Positions 1 to 6,349 of a DNA stretch of 16,493 bases are shown piece by piece. Positions within the stretch are counted from its first letter, which is position 1. Each line of letters begins with the position of its first letter. Made by a program: the position numbers and the translations under genes. The DNA comes from Alphaproteobacteria bacterium (lineage in GTDB: Bacteria > Pseudomonadota > Alphaproteobacteria > Micavibrionales > CSBR16-224): assembly GCA_006226225.1 (NCBI GenBank), contig SBHI01000071.1:1-16493 (forward strand), read 5' to 3'. Below the pieces are notes generated by a model. That model worked only from the letters and a program-made list of their open reading frames with translations. It ran no database searches and was not told where the DNA came from.

Positions 1-14
1 ACAGGAAACCACAG

Positions 15-42
15 GAACCCTGCGGATTGTTCTGCAGGGTTC
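15..42 (-). terminator. Hairpin downstream of the APH-family kinase gene
   Basis: A perfect 9-bp inverted repeat (GAACCCTGC at 15-23, GCAGGGTTC at 34-42) with a 10-nt loop lies just after the stop codon of the kinase gene on the minus strand. It is not followed by a clear T-run in that direction, so it is at best an atypical terminator or an mRNA 3' stabilising hairpin. Confidence 0.4.
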
Positions 43-46
43 TGTC

Positions 47-925
47 TTATGGCGGCAAGGGAATGCCGGCCAGTTGCGCGGCTGTTTTCGCGCAGGCAAA
101 CCAATAGCTTTTATCCGGCTCAAACAGGCTCCATGCAGCGCATTGCATGGCATGGAAAAATGTGAAATGCAGCAGCAGGTTCTTATCCAACCCTGCGCGC
201 TCGGCAATGATATCCGCCTGTCTGCTCATACGGGCGCGATCCGCAGCAATCTCCTGTCGCGGGCAGGGGTTGCACAATGCATTGGCGTATTCATAGACGC
301 GCGGCCCCAGAATACCTTTCGGGTCAATCGCCAGCCAGCCGCGCATATTTGACTTCATAATATTGAAATGATGAATATCGCCATGCAGCGGCATTTCCGT
401 GTCTTTTGTTGCCGCGATCAGTGTCTCGCATAACGCGGCGGCGGCTTCGAAAAACGGTAGATCTGCGGCGGGAACACGCCCTTCCGCCATATGTTTGCGC
501 ATCTCGTCCGAGCGGCTGCGGAAAGGAATCAGACACTGCGGCGGCGTTTTGCCACCTGTGCCGTCATGCAATGCGGCAATAACATCGCAGATAATCTCTG
601 TTGCCGCGTCATCATCACCGCGCAGAACCAGCGCTTCCAGATCACTTGTACCGTCATCGGTTGTGATCCGTTCCAGCAGCTGCACCGTGCCGTCTTTTTC
701 GATCAGCCGCACAGCGCCGTTGCCGTCAAAAAATTCGAGGATTTCGGCGGCGTGGGCTTCATCGTCATCCGGTTTGACAATTTTCATCATAAGCGCGGTA
801 TCGCCGCGTTTCACAGGCCACAATAAACTGGAATGGGTGAAGAATATGTCGCCATCCGCATGGCAATGCCAACGGTCCAGATATGTTTCGGCAAGGCCGG
901 TGAAGGCTTTTTGATCAATATCCAT
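47..925 (-). CDS. APH(6)/hydroxyurea-type phosphotransferase family protein
   Basis: This is a 292-residue protein with the fold signatures of the aminoglycoside/hydroxyurea antibiotic resistance kinases (StrB-like APH(6) family). The Brenner catalytic motif HGDIHHFN is at residues 181-188 (catalytic Asp183, Asn188). The metal-binding Asp201 sits in LAIDPKGILG, the form typical of APH(6) rather than APH(3'). Lys48 and Glu61 fit the N-lobe ATP-binding Lys/Glu pair. Full length and ATG start; the upstream purine stretch CGGAA is a modest ribosome site. It follows the acidic unknown gene by 33 nt and is probably cotranscribed with it. Many chromosomal members of this family are not shown to confer resistance, so the substrate cannot be told from sequence; a cytoplasmic small-molecule kinase is the safe statement. 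Confidence 0.85.
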   Translation of the reverse strand: MDIDQKAFTGLAETYLDRWHCHADGDIFFTHSSLLWPVKRGDTALMMKIVKPDDDEAHAAEILEFFDGNGAVRLIEKDGTVQLLERITTDDGTSDLEALVLRGDDDAATEIICDVIAALHDGTGGKTPPQCLIPFRSRSDEMRKHMAEGRVPAADLPFFEAAAALCETLIAATKDTEMPLHGDIHHFNIMKSNMRGWLAIDPKGILGPRVYEYANALCNPCPRQEIAADRARMSRQADIIAERAGLDKNLLLHFTFFHAMQCAAWSLFEPDKSYWFACAKTAAQLAGIPLPP

Positions 926-958
926 CGGAGAGATTCCGCAAAAGATTAGGCCGGACGG

Positions 959-1771
959 CTACATGCCGAAACCGCCGCCGCGGGAAGGACGGCGCGTCCA
1001 GTTATATTTTTCGCTGCCGCCTGTGGCCGCAATCAGCCCCAGCGTATAACCGCCATTTTCTGCGGGCATAATGCAGCGTCCGAAATCATGGCTTTGCGCC
1101 ACAGCATTGAAAGCGCGGACAAAACTGCTGTTTACTTCCGTTTGCAGCGGCTGTGCGGCTTCGAATTCTTCGTAATAAAGCTCAAGGCTCATATCATCCA
1201 TCGGAATATTGCTGTATTCGTTGACGTCGTTTCCTGTCGCGGCATTTTGTGCCTTTGTCAGGTCGTCAATATAGCCGAGAATATGCATTTGCCGGTAGGC
1301 TTCCGAGCATTTTGAGAGCGCATCTTCAAAATCGAAATCATCATAGGCGGGATCACTGTAATCTTCATCGCGGCGGTGTGTTTCTTCAATTTCTTCAAAC
1401 AGGGCGGCAACGTCGGGGGAGAGGGATTTGACAGTTTCAATCATTTGTTTCAGCGTATCAAGCATCTCTTCCATATGGTCGGGCAGAGGTTCGGCGTCAT
1501 CATCATCGCTTTCTGCGGCGATGTCTTCTTCGACAATCGCATGTAATGCGTCCTGCAGCAGTAATCCCGTAATCAGCGTATCCGTTAGCTGATTGCCGAG
1601 AAGATTATGCGCTGCCTCGACTTTGGCCAGCGGCCCTGTCTCCATAATGTGCAGACATTCATCTGCGGCATATTCGGGCGGTACAAATCCTTCTTCCACA
1701 AGTCCTGCGACTTGAATTTGCGTGGATAACAATGCGGCTTTATGCGCCAGTTGCATCAATTTTTCATTCAT
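959..1771 (-). CDS. Acidic protein of unknown function
   Basis: I do not recognise this 270-residue protein. It is mostly helical in appearance and strongly acidic, with an Asp/Glu-rich stretch around residues 82-105 and a second one at 134-150. It ends in a basic, glycine-rich tail (RRPSRGGGFGM). No signal peptide or membrane segment is seen. The start at 1771 is preferred over an in-frame ATG at 1819: the 1819 start has no ribosome site and would overlap the upstream gene by 56 nt, whereas 1771 overlaps by only 8 nt (ATGAATGA) and has a GGGA upstream. The tight overlap with the preceding gene suggests translational coupling and a shared role. The function is unknown. Confidence 0.7.
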   Translation of the reverse strand: MNEKLMQLAHKAALLSTQIQVAGLVEEGFVPPEYAADECLHIMETGPLAKVEAAHNLLGNQLTDTLITGLLLQDALHAIVEEDIAAESDDDDAEPLPDHMEEMLDTLKQMIETVKSLSPDVAALFEEIEETHRRDEDYSDPAYDDFDFEDALSKCSEAYRQMHILGYIDDLTKAQNAATGNDVNEYSNIPMDDMSLELYYEEFEAAQPLQTEVNSSFVRAFNAVAQSHDFGRCIMPAENGGYTLGLIAATGGSEKYNWTRRPSRGGGFGM

Positions 1772-2159
1772 TGCGATGTCCCGCTTTTCTCTGGTTGCTA
1801 TGAGGTGTTTTTTTGTCATGTGCCGTATAGCGGCGCGGCTCTTTCAGCTTTTCAGCCAGTGCTTCGGCAAAAGCCGTCACAAGGGCTTGCTGTTCAGACA
1901 GTTTTTCAAGACGTTCCTCTTTCTCCGCTGCTTTGATCTGCGCCAAAAGGTCTTGCCGCGTTGTATAAGTCTGCAGGGAGCGGTCACGCCCGAAATAAAT
2001 ATAAACACCGGGTGTTGCACCGTCTTTGCCACCGCCAAAGGGCGTAACTTTGGTGATGTTGTCTGTTTGAATCAGACAGTCCTCTTTTGAGGTATTTTTT
2101 ACTGTAAGCCAAACCATATAAGGTGCCGTGTCCGTTTCAAAATATTTTGCGCAATCCAT
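1764..2159 (-). CDS. Small protein of unknown function, beta-rich head with coiled-coil tail
   Basis: This 131-residue protein is not recognised. Residues 15-62 look like a compact beta-rich domain that begins MVWLTVKNT and contains a glycine-rich turn followed by VYIYFGRDRSLQTY. Residues 63-110 form a charged helix likely to coil (KAAEKEERLEKLSEQ), and the tail is basic. An alternative ATG at 2117 (residue 15) would begin exactly at the beta domain; neither start has a good Shine-Dalgarno, so the start is uncertain. It is the first gene of the three-gene unit leading to the kinase gene and follows an AT-rich stretch (2160-2190) that could hold the promoter. A loose resemblance to small flagellar FlbD-like domains was considered but is not claimed. 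Confidence 0.6.
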   Translation of the reverse strand: MDCAKYFETDTAPYMVWLTVKNTSKEDCLIQTDNITKVTPFGGGKDGATPGVYIYFGRDRSLQTYTTRQDLLAQIKAAEKEERLEKLSEQQALVTAFAEALAEKLKEPRRYTAHDKKTPHSNQRKAGHRNE

Positions 2160-2190
2160 TCTTATAGCAAATTTTTATGTATAATACAAG

Positions 2191-2229
2191 AAAAACAAAA
2201 AAAAGCCCGTAGGCGCAAACGCTTACGGG
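2191..2229 (-). terminator. Rho-independent terminator of the ankyrin gene
   Basis: A 10-bp stem (2206-2215 with 2220-2229, one G-U wobble) closes a CAAA loop. On the minus strand it is followed by a T-rich run matching the A-run at 2191-2204. It lies 29 nt past the stop of the ankyrin gene and before the next minus-strand gene, so the ankyrin gene is its own transcription unit. Confidence 0.9.
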
Positions 2230-2257
2230 ATAAGAATTTCAGAAGAGGGAGGCACGT

Positions 2258-2764
2258 TTAATGCGTACGGCATGCCGTATGCTGGACTGCTGTCAGCTTG
2301 CTGACATAGCCCGGAATCTTGTGATAATGCGCCCAATCCAGTGCGCTGTATCCGCTTTCGGGATCGATCATGTCGAGATCAAGCCCGCAGGATACCAAAA
2401 AATCAACCATATCCTCATTGGGTGATTGCAAGGCATACCAGATGATATTTTTGCCTTGCAGCGTCATATAAGGGTCTGCGCCAGCTTTCAGCAGCATGCC
2501 GACAACTTCCGTCGAACGGCGCGTAACAGCCAGCATCAGCGCTGTAAAACCGCAATATTCGCGATGGTTCGGGAAAGCGCCGCAATCCAGCAGCAGTGAA
2601 ATAATTTCGGGGTCGATAATGTGACAGCGGGCGGCATAAATCAGCGGCGTTTCGTCAAAATAGCCGATTTCATTGACATTGGCACCGGCACCGATCGCGG
2701 CTTTAACGCCGTTTAGATCGTTATCGGCAATAGCTTCGAGCAATTTGTCGTCTGCCGTTTTCAT
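2258..2764 (-). CDS. Ankyrin-repeat protein
   Basis: This 168-residue protein (from the preferred start) is built almost wholly of ankyrin repeats, which usually mediate protein-protein contacts. Repeats are visible at about residues 6-34, 39-67 (TPLIYAAR ... LLLDCGAFPN), 74-100 (TALMLAVTRRS ... LLKAGADPY), 107-132 and a last partial one from 140 (SALDWAH). There is no signal peptide from this start, suggesting a cytoplasmic location. The reading frame is open upstream to 2902, but that extension is basic and hydrophobic, does not resemble ankyrin, and would fill the divergent promoter gap. The ATG at 2764 has GGAGG upstream, so it is preferred; ATG 2782 is an alternative. The partner is unknown. 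Confidence 0.8.
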   Translation of the reverse strand: MKTADDKLLEAIADNDLNGVKAAIGAGANVNEIGYFDETPLIYAARCHIIDPEIISLLLDCGAFPNHREYCGFTALMLAVTRRSTEVVGMLLKAGADPYMTLQGKNIIWYALQSPNEDMVDFLVSCGLDLDMIDPESGYSALDWAHYHKIPGYVSKLTAVQHTACRTH

Positions 2765-2775
2765 GATGCGTGATG

Positions 2776-2780
2776 CCTCC
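2776..2780 (-). promoter_or_regulatory. Shine-Dalgarno supporting the 2764 start of the ankyrin gene
   Basis: The minus strand reads GGAGG here, 11 nt before the ATG at 2764. The spacing is slightly long, but no other in-frame start has as strong a ribosome site. Confidence 0.5.
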
Positions 2781-2925
2781 ATTGGTCCGTGTCTCCCCAT
2801 TATTTGTAAAGCAAAAGTGTAAATAAAGCGTAAACGGAAGAAGACCGCGGCGCGGATGGATATTGAGGTGAAAATATGATACATAGAAACGCCATATTCC
2901 AACCTTGAAACATTGCAGGCCGCCT

Positions 2926-3429
2926 TTGACGGATAAGATCATAAATGCCATTGATGCCGTAAACGAGCAGATAGGACGCTGTACAGCCTTTCTGGTGCTA
3001 TTCATGACGATTATCGCCGTCGGGGTGGTTGTGCTGCGTCACGGCTTTGATACGGGCTTTGTCTGGATGCAGGAGCTATATGTCTGGATGCATGGGCTGC
3101 TGTTTACGCTGGGGGCGGGCTATGCGCTGCGTCATGACCGTCATGTGCGGGTCGATATCTTTTATGCGGATATGCCGCCGCGCCGCAAGGCATGGATGAA
3201 CCTGCTGGGAACGCTCTTTTTGCTGTTTCCGATGATTGCGGTGATTGTCTGGACAAGTTTCCCTTATGTATTAGACAGTTGGCAGCGTTTTGAAACCTCC
3301 TATCAGGCAGGCGGAATGAAAGGATTGTTCCTTTTGAAAACGGCTTTGCTGCTGTTTTGCCTGTTTTTGGGCTTGCAGGCGCTGGCACTATTGCTGAAAA
3401 GCATTCGGGAGGTGCGGCGTGGAGGCTGA
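2926..3429 (+). CDS. dctQ: TRAP transporter small membrane subunit (DctQ family)
   Basis: This is the four-helix small permease subunit of a tripartite ATP-independent periplasmic (TRAP) transporter, acting with DctM in the inner membrane. The family signature is clear: a first helix ending in VVVLRHGFDTGFVWMQEL, then a second helix followed by YALRHDRHVRVDIFY, then two more helices (about residues 90-112 and 138-160). The best match in character is the mannitol/chloroaromatic subgroup. The start is uncertain. TTG at 2926 has AGG 6 nt upstream, giving 167 residues; TTG at 2905 gives 174 residues but has no ribosome site. It overlaps dctM by 11 nt. The ligand cannot be inferred because the binding protein DctP is not encoded nearby. 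Confidence 0.88.
   Translation: MTDKIINAIDAVNEQIGRCTAFLVLFMTIIAVGVVVLRHGFDTGFVWMQELYVWMHGLLFTLGAGYALRHDRHVRVDIFYADMPPRRKAWMNLLGTLFLLFPMIAVIVWTSFPYVLDSWQRFETSYQAGGMKGLFLLKTALLLFCLFLGLQALALLLKSIREVRRGG
3407..3412 (+). promoter_or_regulatory. Shine-Dalgarno for the GTG start of dctM
   Basis: GGGAGG lies inside the end of dctQ, 6 nt before the GTG at 3419. This fixes the non-ATG start and shows that dctQ and dctM are translationally linked. Confidence 0.75.
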
Positions 3430-4798
3430 GATTCTCGCGGTTTTAATGTTTGCCGTCACCTGCGGTGTCTTGATGCTGGGCTTTCCGGTGGCATTTACTC
3501 TGGGCGGCGTTGCATTGATTTTCGCCGGAATCGGTATTGTGACGGGTGATTTCCGCCCCGCTTTCCTGAATGCACTGCCGTCGCGTTATTTCGGCATCAT
3601 GACCAATGAAGTTTTGGTGGCGGTACCGCTGTTCGTTTTTATGGGGTTGTTGCTGGAAAGGGCGAAAATAGCCGAAAATCTGCTTGGCGCGATGGCGGCC
3701 TGTTTTGGGCGGCTGCGCGGCGGTTTGGGGCTGTCAGTAATCTTTGTAGGGATGCTGCTGGCGGCATCGACGGGTATCGTCGGCGCAACGGTTGTCACAA
3801 TGGGGCTTTTAAGCCTGATGCCGATGATCCGTGCAGGCTATGACCCGAAACTGGCCACAGGGCTGATTTGCGCGTCAGGAACGCTGGGGCAGATTATTCC
3901 GCCCTCGATCGTGCTTGTGCTGTTGGGAGACGTTCTACAGGGTGCCCATGCGGCTGCACAGCGCGAATCGGGGGTGTGGGATGTGCAGCCGGTCTCCGTC
4001 ATTGATCTGTTCGCAGGCGCGTTTATACCGGGATTAATGCTGGTCGGGTTCTATATGCTCTGGGTGCTGTTTTTGTCGTTTTTCCGTCCGCAGGCCGTGC
4101 CGCTGCTGAAAGCTGCGGAAACGGACGGGGATTTGTGGAAAAAAAGCATGAAAACCCTTCTGCCGCCGCTTTTGCTGATTGTTGCGGTATTGGGATCCAT
4201 TCTGGCAGGAGTTGCAGCCCCGACCGAAGCTGCCGCTGTTGGTGCGGCGGGGGCTCTATTGCTGGGTTTGTTCTATAAAAGCCTGACGGGAGCGGTTTTG
4301 CAGGATGCCATGCGTGAAACCGTGCATATTTCCGCGATGGTCTTCCTGATTCTGATGGGGGCGTCCATTTTCTCGCTGGTATTTCGCGGACTGGACGGGG
4401 ATATACTGGTTGAAAGCTGGCTGTCCGCCGTGCCGGGCGGTGCAATGGGGGCGATGCTGGCCGTCATGCTGTTGATGTTTGTTATGGGCTTCTTTCTTGA
4501 TTTTATCGAGATTACGTTTGTTGTCGTTCCTGTTGTGGCACCGGTGTTACTGGTGATGGGGCTTGATCCGGTCTGGATCGGCGTGATGATTGCCGTTAAT
4601 CTGCAAACCAGCTTCCTGACGCCGCCTTTCGGCTTTGCGCTGTTTTATCTGCGCGGTATTGCACCGCCGGAGATACCGACCAAAACAATTTATCTGGGCG
4701 TCCTGCCCTTTGTCGTCATGCAAATAGCCATGCTGCTGTTGCTGGCCGTTTTCCCGCAATTGGTGACATGGCTGCCGACACTGCTATTGAAGCAATAA
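3419..4798 (+). CDS. dctM: TRAP transporter large membrane subunit (DctM family)
   Basis: This 459-residue, about 12-helix membrane protein is the ion-coupled translocation subunit of the TRAP transporter. Family marks include the N-terminal hydrophobic LMLGFPVAFTLGG, the PLFVFMGLLLERAKIAENLL region, GTLGQIIPPSIVLVLLGD (re-entrant hairpin of the first repeat) and, in the second repeat, LGSILAGVAAPTEAAAVGA and the late NLQTSFLTPPFGFALFYLRG. The linker with DLFAGAFIPGLML after an extended loop fits the larger mannitol/chloroaromatic subgroup. It starts with GTG and overlaps the end of dctQ. A hairpin terminator follows 30 nt after the stop. Solute import driven by a sodium or proton gradient is known for the family; the substrate here is unknown. 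Confidence 0.93.
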   Translation: MEAEILAVLMFAVTCGVLMLGFPVAFTLGGVALIFAGIGIVTGDFRPAFLNALPSRYFGIMTNEVLVAVPLFVFMGLLLERAKIAENLLGAMAACFGRLRGGLGLSVIFVGMLLAASTGIVGATVVTMGLLSLMPMIRAGYDPKLATGLICASGTLGQIIPPSIVLVLLGDVLQGAHAAAQRESGVWDVQPVSVIDLFAGAFIPGLMLVGFYMLWVLFLSFFRPQAVPLLKAAETDGDLWKKSMKTLLPPLLLIVAVLGSILAGVAAPTEAAAVGAAGALLLGLFYKSLTGAVLQDAMRETVHISAMVFLILMGASIFSLVFRGLDGDILVESWLSAVPGGAMGAMLAVMLLMFVMGFFLDFIEITFVVVPVVAPVLLVMGLDPVWIGVMIAVNLQTSFLTPPFGFALFYLRGIAPPEIPTKTIYLGVLPFVVMQIAMLLLLAVFPQLVTWLPTLLLKQ

Positions 4799-4827
4799 AA
4801 TGCACATAAAAGAACACGCATAAAAAA

Positions 4828-4860
4828 ACACCCCGGCCATTTCTGGACGGGGTGTCTTTT
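4828..4860. terminator. Bidirectional terminator between dctM and pilin gene 1
   Basis: An 8-bp GC-rich perfect stem (ACACCCCG at 4828-4835, CGGGGTGT at 4848-4855) is flanked by an A-run on the left (4822-4828) and a T-rich run on the right (4857-4860). It can therefore stop transcripts arriving from both converging genes. Confidence 0.88.
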
Positions 4861-4886
4861 GTCTTCAGCTAAGCTGATTGCGAGGC

Positions 4887-5753
4887 TTAACCTTGGATCT
4901 GGATAACCAGACCGCAGTCTTTGGACTTCAGTGTTTCGTTGAAGTCATAGACACCTGCGATCGGGGCACCGCCACCATCAACAGCCTGAACAAAGCAGCT
5001 TGTGGCTACGCCATAAGCCTGTACGGTACCGCTGGCGGATTTTCCGTCATCAATACGACGGTCAATCTGTGCAGCACGCAGCGGGGAAACGGCCTGTACA
5101 CCAGCTGTGGTGTTCAGTGTGCCGCCCAGTGCGGAACGCAGTACCAGAACCGTACCAACGGGAACGTTGTCAAGGCCGTCACCGTCCGGACCACCGCGAC
5201 CCGGGATTGCCGTCACAAGACCGGAGCTGGCGCCACCGGAGTGAGCGACAACAAAACCGCCGCCGATTTTAGCTGCAGGGTGCGTATCACCCCAGCCAGC
5301 GAAGGTCCCGTCCTGAATGGCCGCATTTGTCAGACCGCCCAGCAGGTCAGCCAGCAGCAGATGCGTCCAGAACAGTGTTGTTTCGTCTGCAAGCGTACCC
5401 GGCAGAGGTGTCGTGGCATTCACGCCTTGATCCAGAACAACTTCGTTCGGGGTACCGACCGTACCGTTACCGACTGCTGCCGCACCGGCGGACAGACAGC
5501 TGTTTGCGGCACCCGGGCAACCCGGAAGACGCTGGTCAGCACGTGCCAAGTCACCCGGAATACCGTTAAAGGTATCGCGGAATGTCGTCACGGATGCTTC
5601 AATTGCTTTTACCTGTGTCACAGTGGATGCGACACGGGCATTTTCCATGAGCTCCTGCCCTTTAAGAATACCGCCGATCAGAAGGCCGATAATGGCCATC
5701 ACGATGGCAAGCTCTACAAGGGTAAAGCCTTTTTCGTTGGTTAATGTTTTCAT
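4887..5753 (-). CDS. Type IV prepilin, large (pilin 1)
   Basis: This is a 288-residue prepilin. The short positive leader MKTLTNEKG is followed by FTLVELAIVMAIIGLLIGG: cleavage by PilD is expected between Gly9 and Phe10, and Glu14 is the conserved Glu+5. The N-terminal helix runs to about residue 60 (ATG start; AAGGAG at 5763-5768, 7 nt upstream). The globular domain has four cysteines (79, 86, 253, 280), able to form one N-terminal and one C-terminal disulfide. At 288 residues it is about twice a usual type IVa major pilin. It is clearly paralogous to the gene at 6350-7366, sharing GDLAR/GDMAR, TLFWTHLLL/TLFWAHLLL, the DDG motif, QAYGV and the DCGL-IQI ending. Whether it is the major or a minor pilin cannot be told. 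A 596-bp upstream gap and a terminator downstream suggest its own promoter. Confidence 0.92.
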   Translation of the reverse strand: MKTLTNEKGFTLVELAIVMAIIGLLIGGILKGQELMENARVASTVTQVKAIEASVTTFRDTFNGIPGDLARADQRLPGCPGAANSCLSAGAAAVGNGTVGTPNEVVLDQGVNATTPLPGTLADETTLFWTHLLLADLLGGLTNAAIQDGTFAGWGDTHPAAKIGGGFVVAHSGGASSGLVTAIPGRGGPDGDGLDNVPVGTVLVLRSALGGTLNTTAGVQAVSPLRAAQIDRRIDDGKSASGTVQAYGVATSCFVQAVDGGGAPIAGVYDFNETLKSKDCGLVIQIQG

Positions 5754-6030
5754 TTACTTCACTCCTTACTCAAGTTTAATAGGTTGCTTAAAAATTCACT
5801 TTCATTACTCGTCACGTTTGTCGGTTCTTTTGAACAGGCCAGTCTTAAAACATCTTAAGCGGCAAATCCGGTCTTCAGTCTCCTGACAAATTTAACGTCA
5901 AGCTTTACAAGCCACCGTCCCAGTATCAAGCGATTGCAAATAGCAAAAGCCTTATTACTATTTTGGAACCTATACTCTCCATCTTTCAATAAAAAAATGA
6001 ACAAATTCTTACTGAAAGCGTACCTTATCC

Positions 6031-6229
6031 CTCATTTTGGCGAATTGACCGCAAAAATTCACATAACATATTGAAATATAAGAATAAGACCGTACGTGTT
6101 ATGACCTCTCATTTTGTAAAATTGAGGTAAGCACCTTCTCATTTCGTAAAATATGAAAGATCCTACAAGTGTATTCCTTCTCATTTTGCACTTTTGGGGC
6201 AAAAAAATGGCTCGTAACTTCTCATTTTG
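6031..6229 (-). repeat. Five spaced copies of CAAAATGAG upstream of pilin 1 (candidate operators)
   Basis: The plus strand has CTCATTTTG at 6031-6039, 6108-6116, 6180-6188 and 6221-6229, and CTCATTTCG at 6138-6146. The upstream-most four share a longer consensus close to CCTTCTCATTTTGTAAA. All are in the same orientation, with start-to-start distances of 77, 30, 42 and 41 bp; the last three are close to 3, 4 and 4 helical turns. The copy at 6108 is also part of an imperfect inverted repeat to 6126. They lie 278-476 bp upstream of the pilin 1 start. I infer binding sites for a DNA-binding protein, the adjacent AraC-family regulator being the nearest candidate; there is no direct proof. Confidence 0.6.
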
Positions 6230-6292
6230 TATTTTTTTGTAATTTTATTACATGTTTTCATGCAAAAAGGAGTTTTGGAGGCTTTGTTGCTA

Positions 6293-6324
6293 TAAAAAGA
6301 AAGAGTAAACCTGATGCAGGCTAC
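6293..6324 (-). terminator. Weak candidate terminator after pilin 2
   Basis: On the minus strand a short stem (CCTG/CAGG around a CAT loop, extended by a GTA/TAC pairing) is followed by a T-rich run that matches the A-rich 6293-6302. The stem is short, so termination is probably partial. Confidence 0.35.
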
Positions 6325-6349
6325 GGATATCGGGGAATGTTTCCGGATT

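Larger units (their letters stand above)
5754..6349. other. AT-rich 596-bp intergenic region upstream of pilin 1
   Basis: No credible gene is seen here. The region is much richer in A and T than its surroundings. It holds the ribosome site of pilin 1 (5763-5768), five copies of a CTCATTTTG repeat (6031-6229), small dyads at 5824-5835 (GTTC/GAAC) and 5844-5859 (CTTAA/TTAAG), and a weak terminator after pilin 2. The pilin 1 promoter must lie here, but I could not place convincing -35/-10 boxes. A plus-strand reading frame at 6169-6411 has no coding character and runs into the end of pilin 2. Confidence 0.7.

Noticed and set aside
1772..1819. Longer start of the acidic protein at 1819
   Set aside because: No ribosome site and a 56-nt overlap with the upstream gene; the 1771 start has a GGGA and a short overlap.
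2765..2902. N-terminal extension of the ankyrin protein to 2902, with a hydrophobic region
   Set aside because: The added residues do not look like a signal peptide or ankyrin, have no ribosome site and would occupy the divergent promoter region; GGAGG supports the 2764 start.
4878..5744. Long plus-strand frame opposite pilin 1
   Set aside because: It mirrors the pilin gene almost exactly, has a cysteine-rich nonsense composition, and the minus strand encodes a clear prepilin with a ribosome site.
6031..6229. CRISPR-like array of short repeats
   Set aside because: The repeated core is only about 9-17 bp, spacing is unequal (30-77 bp), the flanks diverge gradually, and no cas genes are near. 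Operator-like repeats fit better.
5754..6349. Sigma-54 (GG-N10-GC) promoter before pilin 1
   Set aside because: Candidate GG...GC pairs were looked for on the minus strand around 5880-5960, but spacing and flanks did not match the consensus.
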